This document shows positions 40,014-49,727 of a DNA stretch of 64,000 nucleotides, piece after piece (positions within the stretch are counted from its first letter, which is position 1; each line of letters opens with the position of its first letter). A program made the position numbers and the translations under genes. The stretch spans positions 1 through 64,000 of the forward strand of contig CAYURI010000002.1 in the NCBI GenBank assembly GCA_964447275.1. Direction: 5' to 3'. The stretch comes from DAOSVX01 sp964447275 (GTDB lineage: Bacteria; Bacillota_I; Bacilli_A; RF39; UBA660). A model generated the notes under the pieces. It saw only the letters and a program-made list of their open reading frames with translations, did no database searches and was not told the DNA's origin.

Positions 40014-42161
40014 GTGAAAGAAAATATTTTAGAAAGTGTCAGCAAAAGTTTAAATATTAGCAAAGAAAGAATTAAAGTAGTTATTAATTTACTGAGTGAG
40101 GGATCAACAATCCCTTTTATTGCTAGATATCGTAAGGAAATGACTGGATCCTTAAACGAAGAAGAATTAAGAACAATTGAAACAGTTTATAATTATGAGG
40201 TCAACTTAACAAAAAGAAAAGATGATGTCAGAAGACTAATAGATGAAAAAGGCATGCTAACTGAAGATTTAAGTAAAGAAATAGATATGTGTAGTAAATT
40301 GAGTGAAATAGAAAACATCTATTTACCATTTAAAGAAAAAAGAAAAACTAAGGGTACAGAAGCTATTCAAATGGGGCTTGAGCCTTTAGCTAAGTTAATT
40401 ATGAACTTTTCTAATAAAACCAGAGAAGAATTAGCTACGCCTTATTTAAATGATCAAATAAAAACCATTGATGAGGCGATTATTAATGCTGGGTATATTA
40501 TTGCTGATAATATTAGTAACAATATAACTTATCATAAATGGATTAGAGAGTATTTTATTGATAATGGCATAGTAAAATCTACTAAGAAGAAAAATGCTAA
40601 AGACGAGAATCTTTTATATGAAATATATTATAATTTTAGTGAAACAGTTGATAGAATAAAAAGCTATCGCATTTTTGCTATATGTCGAGCTCTAAGTGAA
40701 GGAATAGTAAACTATGTAATAGAAGTTTCTGACGAAGAAATAATTAAGTATTTAAATAAACAAATTATTGGTAATAAAATTTCCCCTTTAAATAAAGATA
40801 TTGAGCTATTTATTAATGATGCTTATAAACGATTAATAAAGCCCAGTATGGAAAGAGAACTAAAAACTGATTTATTTGATATGGCAAGTGAGGAAGGTAT
40901 AAAAGAATTTGGCAATAATCTAGAACAGCTTTTATTAACTCCGCCTATTAAATCAAGCGTGGTAATGGGATTTGATCCAGCCTTTAGAACAGGCTGTAAA
41001 TTAGCGATTGTTAATGATAATGGTGATGTTTTAGCAATTAGTGTCATTTATCCTCATGAACCTAAAAATCTAGTTTCAGAAGCTAAAAAAATCATGCTAG
41101 ATTTAATAAACAAGTATGATGTTAAAATAATTTCCATCGGTAATGGTACTGCTTCAAGAGAAAGTGAATTATTTGTTTCAGATTTAATAAAAGAATATAA
41201 TTTAGATGTTAAATTTATCATTGTTAGTGAATCTGGGGCTTCAGTTTATTCTGCTAGTCCACTTGCCAAAAAAGAGTTTCCAGATTTTTCAGTAGAACAA
41301 AGAAGTGCTGTAAGCATTGCAAGAAGGCTACAAGATGCTTTGAGTGAATTAGTAAAAATTGATCCTAAAAGCATTGGCGTTGGTCTTTATCAACATGATT
41401 TAAAAGAAAAAGAATTAGATGAAGAACTAACTTTTACAATTAGTAAAGTAGTAAATAAAGTTGGTGTAAATATCAATAATGCTTCAGAAAGTATTCTTAA
41501 TTATATATCTGGTTTAAATAAAAAAAGTATCAAAGCCATATTAGAGTATAAAAAGAAAAAGGGTAGAATAAAATCAAGAAAAGAATTACAAACTATTAAG
41601 GCAATAGACGCTAAAACATTTGAGCAATCAGCTGGGTTTTTAAGAGTTATAGATGGCGATAATCCTTTAGATAAAACCAATATTCATCCAGAAGACTATG
41701 ATCTAGTAAATAGCATTTTAAATCAATATCATATTGACATAAATACAATTGGTACTAAAGAGATAAAACTAGAACTAGAACAGATTAGTAACCAAGAACT
41801 ATTTAAAGACTTTAATATTAGTAATGAAAAAGCCGATACGATAAAAACTAATTTAATAAGTGGGATAATCGATCCTCGTGAAGAATTAAACAAAGTTAAT
41901 TTGCGTAGTGATATTTTAACGATTGATGATTTAAAAATTGGCGATAGTTTAGAAGGAATAGTTCGTAATGTTGCACCTTTTGGAGCATTTGTGGATATCG
42001 GTCTTCATAATGATGCTTTAATTCATATATCTAAAATGAGTGAATCATTTATCAATCACCCTAATGAAATATTAAAAGTTGGGGATATAGTAAAAGTATA
42101 TATATCAGCGATTAAAAAAGAAAAGAACCGTGTTAGTTTATCTTTAATATCAGGCAGATAG
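40014..42161 (+). CDS. tex: Tex family RNA-binding protein
   Basis: The 715-residue protein is a typical Tex: helical N-terminal region with IPFIARYRKEMTGSLNEEELR (about 33-53), the YqgF-type domain with GFDPAFRTGCKLAIVND, helix-hairpin-helix repeats near VGVNINNASESILNYISGL, and a C-terminal S1 domain (GDSLEGIVRNVAPFGAFVDIG). Tex is a nucleic-acid-binding factor related to eukaryotic Spt6, with roles in transcription and stress. The GTG start at 40014 follows the upstream stop directly; no better start is seen. Confidence 0.93.
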   Translation: MKENILESVSKSLNISKERIKVVINLLSEGSTIPFIARYRKEMTGSLNEEELRTIETVYNYEVNLTKRKDDVRRLIDEKGMLTEDLSKEIDMCSKLSEIENIYLPFKEKRKTKGTEAIQMGLEPLAKLIMNFSNKTREELATPYLNDQIKTIDEAIINAGYIIADNISNNITYHKWIREYFIDNGIVKSTKKKNAKDENLLYEIYYNFSETVDRIKSYRIFAICRALSEGIVNYVIEVSDEEIIKYLNKQIIGNKISPLNKDIELFINDAYKRLIKPSMERELKTDLFDMASEEGIKEFGNNLEQLLLTPPIKSSVVMGFDPAFRTGCKLAIVNDNGDVLAISVIYPHEPKNLVSEAKKIMLDLINKYDVKIISIGNGTASRESELFVSDLIKEYNLDVKFIIVSESGASVYSASPLAKKEFPDFSVEQRSAVSIARRLQDALSELVKIDPKSIGVGLYQHDLKEKELDEELTFTISKVVNKVGVNINNASESILNYISGLNKKSIKAILEYKKKKGRIKSRKELQTIKAIDAKTFEQSAGFLRVIDGDNPLDKTNIHPEDYDLVNSILNQYHIDINTIGTKEIKLELEQISNQELFKDFNISNEKADTIKTNLISGIIDPREELNKVNLRSDILTIDDLKIGDSLEGIVRNVAPFGAFVDIGLHNDALIHISKMSESFINHPNEILKVGDIVKVYISAIKKEKNRVSLSLISGR

Positions 42162-42224
42162 TTAAAAGCTTGAAAAAAGTTATCTTTTGTGCTAATATAT
42201 GCCACTAACAAAGGGGTTATCATT

Positions 42225-43037
42225 GTGGAGTCAATTATTTTAAGCCGTGAATATATATTTAGAACATATAAATTTAAAAGCTCCGGAACAGAATCTGACT
42301 TTTTTCAACTGGACGAAAAAACAGGACTGAAGGTTTTTAAAGAGCTTGATAGAGTGAAAAGGACTTTGCCAAACAAATTAAAAAAGATTGAAAGAACAAT
42401 GGGAATGGAACGACCGGGCATTAAATATCCTAAAAAGCCTGTTTTTGATGAAGAAGGCAATTTATTAGCTTATACAGTTGACATATTCGAAACGTCGACC
42501 CCAGAAAATTTTGTGGATTTAAAAGGACCATCTTTTTCACTTTTTCAAAAAGTACGTTTTTATCAACAACTTGAAGCCTTAGCTGAATCAGTTCATAGCG
42601 ATTCAATGAGGCTTGTGGATACCAATCCTGAAAACTTTTTAATTGGTGTTTGCAAGAATGTTGCGCTAATTGATACTGATAGTTACATGCATACTGATTG
42701 CCCATGTGATAATATACCTTCATATTTAGCTAAATATTACGTGGATAAAACTGGTGATGAATCATTTGCTTTTGTAGATGAATTTTCGCTTGCTATTAGG
42801 TTTTTGGAAATAGTTATAAATGGATTTTATAAAAGTGCTCTAATTTCTGTATTGTCTGGAGAGCTATTTTATATTGATATGGTAGTTGAAAGTCTTGAAA
42901 TTCCAAATGAACTAAAAAATGTATTATTAAGTATAATATCTGCTGGTGGCAAAAAAGAATTTATTGGGCCTTATTTAGATTGCATTGCTAATCCAAATGA
43001 AAGATATTTGAGAAGGAAGAATAGTTCTTTCCATTAA
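42225..43037 (+). CDS. Protein-kinase-fold protein (divergent)
   Basis: The 270-residue protein contains TGLKVFKEL (the beta3 Lys region, about 33-41), LVDTNPENFLIG (130-141, catalytic-loop D-x3-P-x-N) and ALIDTDSYM (147-155, DFG-like metal site). Together they indicate an aminoglycoside-kinase or protein-kinase-like fold, though the linker region is unusual. It is not adjacent to a substrate gene. The start GTG 42225 is chosen for the AAAGGGG ribosome site (42210-42216); it is an isolated gene with the same style of leader as the HipA-like gene at 35057-36091. Confidence 0.6.
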   Translation: MESIILSREYIFRTYKFKSSGTESDFFQLDEKTGLKVFKELDRVKRTLPNKLKKIERTMGMERPGIKYPKKPVFDEEGNLLAYTVDIFETSTPENFVDLKGPSFSLFQKVRFYQQLEALAESVHSDSMRLVDTNPENFLIGVCKNVALIDTDSYMHTDCPCDNIPSYLAKYYVDKTGDESFAFVDEFSLAIRFLEIVINGFYKSALISVLSGELFYIDMVVESLEIPNELKNVLLSIISAGGKKEFIGPYLDCIANPNERYLRRKNSSFH

Positions 43038-43077
43038 AAAATGCTATAATATTCTTGAGAATATAATGGAGGGTACT

Positions 43078-43779
43078 ATGGCCTTTATTGAATTAAAAAA
43101 AGTTGATAAAAAATATATAATGGGCGAATTAGAAATAAAAGCCTTAGACGATGTTTCTTTTGCGATTGAAAAGGGTGAACTAGCGGTTGTTTTAGGCCCA
43201 TCTGGAGCTGGCAAAACCACCGTATTAAATATTTTAGGTGGTATGGATAAAGCGGATAGTGGAAGAATTTATGTCGATGATGAAGACATTGCTTTATATA
43301 ATAAACTAGATTTAATGAAATATCGTCGCCATGATATTGGTTTTGTTTTTCAATTTTATAATTTAATTCAAAATTTAACAGCTTTAGAAAATGTTGAACT
43401 AGCTAGTCAAATATGTCAAAACACTTTAGATCCTAAAGAAGTTTTAAATAGTGTTGATTTAAAAAATCGCATGAATAATTTTCCAGCACAATTATCTGGT
43501 GGTGAACAACAGCGAGTAGCAATTGCTAGAGCACTTGCTAAAAACCCTAAATTACTTTTGTGTGATGAACCAACTGGAGCACTAGATTCTAAAACTGGTA
43601 AAAAGGTTTTAAAAGTTTTGCAAGATACTTGTTTGAATTATGGTATGACGGTGGTTATTATTACTCATAATGCCGTTATAGCTAATATTGCTAATCGCGT
43701 TATAAAAATGAAAAATGGGATGATTGAAGAAGTTATTATTAATAAAAATCCTCTTAAAGTTGAGGCGATAAACTGGTGA
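43078..43779 (+). CDS. ABC transporter ATP-binding protein, LolD/MacB type
   Basis: The 233-residue ATPase has Walker A GPSGAGKTT, Q-loop FVFQFYNLIQ, signature LSGGEQQRVAIARAL, Walker B LLLCDEPTGALD and H-loop IITHN. It pairs with the very long FtsX-type permease immediately downstream, with overlapping stop and start. The ATG at 43078 follows GGAGGGTACT. Such pairs in Bacillota typically handle bacitracin-like peptides, lipids or lipoproteins; substrate is unknown here. Confidence 0.93.
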   Translation: MAFIELKKVDKKYIMGELEIKALDDVSFAIEKGELAVVLGPSGAGKTTVLNILGGMDKADSGRIYVDDEDIALYNKLDLMKYRRHDIGFVFQFYNLIQNLTALENVELASQICQNTLDPKEVLNSVDLKNRMNNFPAQLSGGEQQRVAIARALAKNPKLLLCDEPTGALDSKTGKKVLKVLQDTCLNYGMTVVIITHNAVIANIANRVIKMKNGMIEEVIINKNPLKVEAINW

Positions 43780-46733
43780 TGCTTTTATTAAAAAACACTT
43801 TTCTAAAAATCAAGAAGTCATTGGGTAGATTTTTATCTATTCTTTTCATTATAACTTTAGGAGTAAGCGTTTTTATTGGTCTTAGAGAATCTACGCCAGG
43901 AATGCTTTATACAGCAGATAATTATTATGATACTAATAAATTAATGGATTTTAAAATTACTAGTACTTATGGCTTAACCAGTGATGATATTTTATCTTTA
44001 AAGAATTTAAGTAACGCTTATTTAGTTGTGCCAACTTATTCAATTGATGCTTTAGATAATGGCGAAGCTATCCGTCTTCATGCTTTAAATGATAACATTA
44101 ACAAAGTAATTTTAAAAGATGGTAGACTTCCTAAAAATAATAATGAGTGTTTAGCAGATGATCATAAATACAAAGTTAATGATGTTATAAAGTTTGCTAA
44201 AAACGAGTATTTAAGAATTACCAAATGTAATGTAGTAGGAACAATTAACTCGCCTTTATATATTAGAGATGAAAAAGGTATATCTAGTGTTGGTAATGGT
44301 AAACTAACTTCTTTTGTTTATGTAAAAGAGGCAGTGTTTGATATGAAATATTATACTGAAGCTTATATAATAGCTAAAAACACTACTGATAAGAATGCTT
44401 ATTATAATGACTACCTTAAAGAGTTAAATAAATTAAAAACGGAATTAGAAACTTTAAAACCAATTAGAGAAACAATTCGTTATGAAGAAATATTAAAAGA
44501 AGCGAGTGAAAAGATTAGTACTAATGAAGTAAAACTATATGGTGAACTTACTAAAGCAGAAAATAATTTAAAAGTAACTAAAGCTGAACTTGATAATAAT
44601 TATCAAGAACTATTAGCAAGTAAAGAAGTTTTGTTAACCTCATTGAAAGCCTTAAATGAAGAAGAAGCCAATAATGAAAAAGTTTTTGCTAGTGAGTTTA
44701 AAGCTTTGGATTTAACGCCAGAAACAATCACTAACAAAATTAATCAAACTAATAATGAAATAGGTGTTTTACAAACTGAATTAAGTAAATATACTGAAGG
44801 TAGTACCGAGTACAATGAAATATTAGCTAATATAAATAATCTAACTAGCTATCTAACTAATATTAATAAATTAAATACGGAGTATACTAATTTTAAAAAC
44901 GAAATAGCCAGTAAAAAGTTATTAATAAATGAAAACTTAGATAAAGTAAATGATTCTTTAGATAAAATAAATGCTGGATATGACTTTTACTATGATGGCT
45001 TAAATAGTTATGAAGAAGAGAAATCTACTGCTTTAAGAGAAATTAGTAAAGCTAAAGAAGAGTTAAAAAATATTACTAAACCGGTTTGGTACTTATTAGA
45101 TCGTAATGACAATAGTGGTTATAATAGTTATAAAGAAGATGTTATTAAAGTTGAAGCAATTGCTAAAGCTTTACCAATCTTTTTTATTGCTGTGGCAATG
45201 TTAGTTTGTTTAAACTCTTTATCAAGATTAATTGAAGAAGAGAGAATGGAAATGGGTATTTTAGAAGCGACAGGTTATAGTAAAACCAGTATTATTATGG
45301 GCTACATGATATATGTTTTCTTGGCTTCTTTACTAGGGTTAGGAATAGGTTTAACAATTGGTTATAGTATTATTCCTAAAATAGTGTATGGGGTTTTCTT
45401 GTCTAGATATTTTGTACCAAAATTAATTACAGTTATTAGTCCCTTACCATTTTCTTTAGTTATAATTGTGACTTTATTTTTAATGGCTATAGTAGTAATA
45501 ATAGCTTGCTACAAAGAGCTAAGAGTTGTTCCGGCAGTGTTGTTAAGACCAAAAGTCCCTAAAGCTGGTAAAAAAGTTTTCTTGGAAAAGATTCCTTTAG
45601 TTTGGCAGAAACTAAACTTTACTTGGAAAGTAACAATTAGAAATTTGTTCTTGTATAAAAAAAGGATTATTATGACTATTCTAGGTGTAGCAGGGTGTAC
45701 TGCTTTATTACTTACAGGATTAGGGCTAAATGATAGTATTAATAATATTTCTAAATTACAGTATGGGAAAATAATTCACTATGATGCGATGTTTATTTTA
45801 AATGATAGTCAAACTGAAATAGGAGAAGACTTAACCAAATTATTTAAAGCTAATAATATTTATAAACCAAGTCTAATATATAATCAAGCTTATAAATTTA
45901 ATTTTGATAATAAAACGGAAGATGTTTATTTAGTTGTGCCAAGTGATAATAAAAGATTAGAAGAATATGTATCTTTTTATAACATTAAAGATAATAAAAA
46001 AGTTGCTATTCCTACTTTTGGGGCTTTAATTACTGAGCAAATGGCTGGTGAATTAAATGCTAAAAAAGGTGATACGATTGAAATAAGAAGTAGTGATAAT
46101 GAATTATTTATTATTTATGTTAGTGATATAGTGGAAAATTATACGGCTCATTATATTTATATGAGCAAAGCATATTATGAACAAGTATTTAATGAAAATA
46201 TCGCCTATAATATGATAATTGCTTCATTAGACAAAAAGCCATCTAGCAAAGTATCATTAACAGAGCATAATATTTTATCGGTTAATTATACTGAAGATAT
46301 TTTGAGCTCTTTTGATAGTTTTATCGAAGGCTTAAATAAAATCATTTATTTAATCTTAATATGTGCTGGGTTGCTAGCTTTAATTGTTTTATATAATCTA
46401 ACTATTATTAATATTAGTGAGCGTAAAAGAGAAGTGGCCACTTTAAAGGTATTAGGTTTTAATGACAAAGAAATATCTAATTATATCTACAGAGAAACCA
46501 TTATCTTAACCATATTAGGAATCGGAATTGGTTTAGTATTAGGGATATTTCTACATAGATTTATTATCTATACTTCGCAAACGGATAATATCTTATTTAT
46601 CAAAACTATTAAATGGTATAGCTATTTGATATCAGCGTTTATAACCATTATATTTTCGTTTATAGTTCAACTAATTATTTCTAAGACCCTGAAGAATATT
46701 GATATGATTGAATCTTTAAAATCAGTAGAATAA
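43779..46733 (+). CDS. FtsX/MacB-type ABC permease with coiled-coil outer domain
   Basis: The 984-residue protein has an N-terminal helix (about 19-38), a long outer domain, of which about residues 205-420 form a Lys/Glu-rich coiled coil with regular heptads, then FtsX helices (about 466-490, 520-545, 565-590), a second N-terminal-type helix (about 625-650) and a second FtsX domain ending in three helices. This duplicated two-FtsX layout is typical of BceB/YknZ-like or MacB-like permeases in Bacillota. The coiled-coil insert could reach into the wall. It overlaps the ATPase gene stop (TGATG). A bidirectional terminator follows. Confidence 0.88.
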   Translation: MLLLKNTFLKIKKSLGRFLSILFIITLGVSVFIGLRESTPGMLYTADNYYDTNKLMDFKITSTYGLTSDDILSLKNLSNAYLVVPTYSIDALDNGEAIRLHALNDNINKVILKDGRLPKNNNECLADDHKYKVNDVIKFAKNEYLRITKCNVVGTINSPLYIRDEKGISSVGNGKLTSFVYVKEAVFDMKYYTEAYIIAKNTTDKNAYYNDYLKELNKLKTELETLKPIRETIRYEEILKEASEKISTNEVKLYGELTKAENNLKVTKAELDNNYQELLASKEVLLTSLKALNEEEANNEKVFASEFKALDLTPETITNKINQTNNEIGVLQTELSKYTEGSTEYNEILANINNLTSYLTNINKLNTEYTNFKNEIASKKLLINENLDKVNDSLDKINAGYDFYYDGLNSYEEEKSTALREISKAKEELKNITKPVWYLLDRNDNSGYNSYKEDVIKVEAIAKALPIFFIAVAMLVCLNSLSRLIEEERMEMGILEATGYSKTSIIMGYMIYVFLASLLGLGIGLTIGYSIIPKIVYGVFLSRYFVPKLITVISPLPFSLVIIVTLFLMAIVVIIACYKELRVVPAVLLRPKVPKAGKKVFLEKIPLVWQKLNFTWKVTIRNLFLYKKRIIMTILGVAGCTALLLTGLGLNDSINNISKLQYGKIIHYDAMFILNDSQTEIGEDLTKLFKANNIYKPSLIYNQAYKFNFDNKTEDVYLVVPSDNKRLEEYVSFYNIKDNKKVAIPTFGALITEQMAGELNAKKGDTIEIRSSDNELFIIYVSDIVENYTAHYIYMSKAYYEQVFNENIAYNMIIASLDKKPSSKVSLTEHNILSVNYTEDILSSFDSFIEGLNKIIYLILICAGLLALIVLYNLTIINISERKREVATLKVLGFNDKEISNYIYRETIILTILGIGIGLVLGIFLHRFIIYTSQTDNILFIKTIKWYSYLISAFITIIFSFIVQLIISKTLKNIDMIESLKSVE

Positions 46734-46764
46734 AAAAATAGTTAACATTTGTTAACTATTTTCT
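46734..46764. terminator. Bidirectional terminator
   Basis: AAATAGTTAAC pairs with GTTAACTATTT around ATTT. The facing lipoprotein gene's stop (46756-46758) lies in the 3' arm. Confidence 0.88.
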
Positions 46765-47796
46765 ATATAAAGCATTAATATTTGATCCATCAATATTCAT
46801 ACGATAAGTGACAGCAATAAATTTATTTATCGTTAAATCCTCTGCGTAATCTAGAACATATATCTTGTTGTTAACAACATTTACATAATAACCCCATGAT
46901 ACACCTTCATAGACTTTTTTATCATTAGTACCATCCATATTAACGCTATATAAATAATATTGGTAAGCCATTCGATCTTCTAAATAAGTTTCGTTATACT
47001 TAACATAAAAGACTTGATTTTTATATGAATTTATTTTAATAATTTCTTCGCCATCATAAGCCCTAACAATTTTTATGTTAGTGCCATCAACATTAGCGGT
47101 TTTAATATTATAATAAGCATCTAAATAAATGATTTTACCTTGGCCAATAATAAACTGCGTAACTGAATCACCTAATATCATTTGGGGATTGGTACCATCT
47201 GGATTAGCTACATAGACATAGTTATTGCTTTGATAATATAGTTTATTTTCATAAATAATACTATTATAACTATCAGGAACTACCTTAGTTTCATTAGAAC
47301 CATCTAAATTAGATCTAAATATTGAATAATTATCCTCAGTTTCTTCTTTACCATAATATAACCATTCATCGTAAAAATACATATTAAAGCAATAACCAGT
47401 ATTTATTCTTTCATAACTACTACCATCTTTTTTCATTCTAAATAAATTATAAGTACCATCAATTACTTTACCTTCATTTCCAGAAAAATATAAGTAATCA
47501 TCTTTAACTGCAAAAGACCAACCAAAGCCATCGAAGATTGTTTTTGTGGTACCATTTTTTGTCATATAAATATGTGAACTACCTGTTTCATCAAATGTTG
47601 AATAATATTCTTCTTCACCACTATCAAAGTAATATTGTCCATTCATAACATTTCCTAAGTCATCGACATTAACACCCAGTGATACTTGAGATGATGTTGA
47701 AGTAGTATTTAAGCCAGGGATCTTAATTTTATTTGATCCACACCCTGCTAATAATAAGACAAGTAAAAATAACAAAAAAACTTTAAAATTTTTCAT
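46756..47796 (-). CDS. DUF5050 beta-propeller lipoprotein
   Basis: The 346-residue lipoprotein has the signal MKNFKVFLLFLLVLLLAGCGSN with lipobox LAGC, then about six blades with repeated Y-x-(N/D)-G-x-x-x-x-x-(V/I) turns such as YYGKEETEDNYSIFRSNLDG and LYYQSNNYVYVANPDG. This is the DUF5050 or prolow-density-lipoprotein-receptor-like propeller seen in many Bacillota, probably a surface binding scaffold. The ATG at 47796 has GAGGAG. No substrate is evident. Confidence 0.85.
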   Translation of the reverse strand: MKNFKVFLLFLLVLLLAGCGSNKIKIPGLNTTSTSSQVSLGVNVDDLGNVMNGQYYFDSGEEEYYSTFDETGSSHIYMTKNGTTKTIFDGFGWSFAVKDDYLYFSGNEGKVIDGTYNLFRMKKDGSSYERINTGYCFNMYFYDEWLYYGKEETEDNYSIFRSNLDGSNETKVVPDSYNSIIYENKLYYQSNNYVYVANPDGTNPQMILGDSVTQFIIGQGKIIYLDAYYNIKTANVDGTNIKIVRAYDGEEIIKINSYKNQVFYVKYNETYLEDRMAYQYYLYSVNMDGTNDKKVYEGVSWGYYVNVVNNKIYVLDYAEDLTINKFIAVTYRMNIDGSNINALYRK

Positions 47797-47853
47797 AATC
47801 AAACTCCTCTATAAAAATCATATCATAAAAATCAATATTTATAAATATAATAA

Positions 47854-48666
47854 CTACTTAAGCGTTTTTTGTTTATTTAGTTCTTTAATACTTTTCTTGG
47901 GTGTTGGAAGCTTTTCAGGCATTGTCCCGCCCATATCCTTGATAGCTTTTCTTACTTTCTTTCCAGTTTCATAATGGATTTTATTTGCGGCTTTTTCTAC
48001 TTTAATATTTTCTCTTTTTAATTTGGCATCAGTTTGGGTAATTCTAAATAGATTGGCAGCAAGTTCCTCACTTCCCATATTATCTAAAATGTCTTCGCGA
48101 TATCTTAACCCTTTTCTTTTGGCGATATCATTAGCAGTTTCACCATTATATAAACCTTTGTGACCATAATTGTGAAACTTATCAAAGTTTCTAACACCGG
48201 AGTTCTTTGCAGTTTTATTTAAAGAGTTATTTTCTCTTTTTGTTAAACCTCGATTGTAAATTCTCTTTTCATCTTCATTTAATTCATTATAATCTTTCTC
48301 GTTTAACTCTTGCTTTCTGGTTTGAATAGCAAAGTAAGTTTGGCCTAAAGCGATATTTTTAATTTTGGGATTACCGTTTTGAACGATTAAGTAACATGCA
48401 TAACGTGATAATTTAAACTCTGTTATTTTTCTTATAGAATCGCCAGTTTTAACCATTTTGGTGATTACACCGAAATGGTCGTTTATCTCTTTATTACTTT
48501 TAAAACAAGAAACCTCTGCCTTGCTAATAACTTTTTCAAAGTATCGCCATTCTTTATATCCTAGGACTTTTTGTAGCTCTCTTGCTTCCCAATATTCATT
48601 TCCATCCTGATCAACTTTTCTAATACTATCAAAAGTCTTATTTTCATATTTTTCAATTTTATTCAT
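47854..48666 (-). CDS. dinD: DNA-damage-inducible protein D
   Basis: DinD of E. coli is induced by DNA damage and inhibits RecA filament exchange. The 270-residue protein starts FDSIRKVDQDGNEYWEAREL, with a Bro-N-like domain (KVLGYKEWRYFEKVISKA), the conserved YACYLIVQNGNPKIKNIALG, and RNFDKFHNYGHKGLYNGETA toward the C-terminus. Length matches. No canonical Gram-positive SOS box (GAAC-N4-GTTC) is visible, so SOS control is not shown; inverted AAGTAAAA repeats lie about 50 bp upstream. Confidence 0.9.
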   Translation of the reverse strand: MNKIEKYENKTFDSIRKVDQDGNEYWEARELQKVLGYKEWRYFEKVISKAEVSCFKSNKEINDHFGVITKMVKTGDSIRKITEFKLSRYACYLIVQNGNPKIKNIALGQTYFAIQTRKQELNEKDYNELNEDEKRIYNRGLTKRENNSLNKTAKNSGVRNFDKFHNYGHKGLYNGETANDIAKRKGLRYREDILDNMGSEELAANLFRITQTDAKLKRENIKVEKAANKIHYETGKKVRKAIKDMGGTMPEKLPTPKKSIKELNKQKTLK

Positions 48667-48711
48667 AATAAATTCCTTTCTATTTGCATAATATATAAAC
48701 GATCAAATAAA

Positions 48712-48742
48712 AAGTAAAATCACAAAAAATGAACTTTTACTT
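48712..48742. repeat. Inverted repeat upstream of dinD
   Basis: AAGTAAAA (48712-48719) and TTTTACTT (48735-48742) are exact inverted repeats, 15 bp apart, about 50 bp before the dinD ATG. They may be an operator. Confidence 0.4.
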
Positions 48743-48794
48743 GCTATAAAATGTTAAATAATTAATTTAGTTTAATCTATATTTAAATCTTTGC

Positions 48795-48818
48795 TTATAC
48801 TTTTTATTTAAAGTATAA
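48795..48818. repeat. Perfect inverted repeat upstream of the lipoprotein gene
   Basis: TTATACTTT (48795-48803) and AAAGTATAA (48810-48818) form a 9-bp perfect stem with a 6-nt loop, just before the -10 TATAAT/TAAAAT of the lipoprotein gene at 48861. It may be an operator or a weak terminator. Confidence 0.5.
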
Positions 48819-48860
48819 AAATCGTTATAATTATGATAAAATCTAATTAAGAGGTATATT

Positions 48861-49283
48861 ATGAAAAAAATCAGTTTATATTTATTACTTTTATTATCAT
48901 CTTTATTATTATTTGGGTGTACCAAAGATAAAAGTGAGATAAAAGCCAATAATAATGAAGAAGAAAAAGAAGTTGATATTATCGCTACTAAGGATACGAT
49001 TGTTTTTAAATCAAGTGATAATATTTATACCACATTTTATTATGATGGGGAAACTTTAAATAAAATAACGACGACATCAATTTTTACTACTGAAGAAGAA
49101 GCTCTTTCAGCAGAAGAACTATTCAAAGGTGATGATTTTAAAGAAATGTATGGCAATATTGTAAGAGATGGTACAAAAGTAACCATGGATTATATTGCTG
49201 ATTACTTTGACTTTTATACTAATTTAAATAAAACTGATATGGTTTATTTTATGCAAGAATCAGGTTATAACGTAGTAGAGTAA
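48861..49283 (+). CDS. Putative lipoprotein, 140 aa
   Basis: The start MKKISLYLLLLLSSLLLFGC is a lipoprotein signal with lipobox LFGC. The mature part (about 120 residues) is acidic, with KVTMDYIADYFDFYTNL, and resembles small YehR-like (DUF1307) lipoproteins in size and fold pattern; that link is only tentative. The ATG follows AGAGGTATATT. The next gene, a GNAT enzyme, begins 12 bp downstream and is probably co-transcribed. Confidence 0.7.
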   Translation: MKKISLYLLLLLSSLLLFGCTKDKSEIKANNNEEEKEVDIIATKDTIVFKSSDNIYTTFYYDGETLNKITTTSIFTTEEEALSAEELFKGDDFKEMYGNIVRDGTKVTMDYIADYFDFYTNLNKTDMVYFMQESGYNVVE

Positions 49284-49295
49284 GGGGGTGAAAAA

Positions 49296-49715
49296 ATGTT
49301 AAGAATTGAAGAAAATAATTATAATGTTGATGAATTTAATTATTTGTATGATGCTGTGGGTTGGGGTGCATATAGCAAAGAAATCTCTGAGCAAGCTCTA
49401 AGTAATAATATTTACTCAGTAAGTGTTTATGATGATAATAAAATTATTGGTTATGGAAGAATCATTGGTGATGGTGTTGTATTCCTTTACATTCATGATG
49501 TTATGGTAATACCAGAATATCAATCAAAAAAGATTGGTACCCAAATAATGAATAAATTATTAGAAAAAATAAATGAGATAAAAAAAATTAACCCTAGCTT
49601 AAGAGTTTACTTAGGAGCATCTCTAAATAGAGAAGGGTTTTATGAAAAATTTGGGTTTGTTACTAGGGAACAATATGGTTTAGGAAGTGGCATGATATTA
49701 AATAACAAAAAATAA
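49296..49715 (+). CDS. GNAT-family N-acetyltransferase
   Basis: The 139-residue protein has the acetyl-CoA segment IHDVMVIPEYQSKKIGTQIM (about 64-83), with Q/R-x2-x-G-x-G/A pattern modified to QSKKIGT, followed by RVYLGASLNREGFYEKFGF. It is a single-domain GNAT; substrate unknown. The ATG follows AAGGGGGTG, a strong ribosome site. It is followed closely by an alpha/beta-hydrolase-like gene. Confidence 0.85.
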   Translation: MLRIEENNYNVDEFNYLYDAVGWGAYSKEISEQALSNNIYSVSVYDDNKIIGYGRIIGDGVVFLYIHDVMVIPEYQSKKIGTQIMNKLLEKINEIKKINPSLRVYLGASLNREGFYEKFGFVTREQYGLGSGMILNNKK

Positions 49716-49727
49716 CGAAGAGTGATT

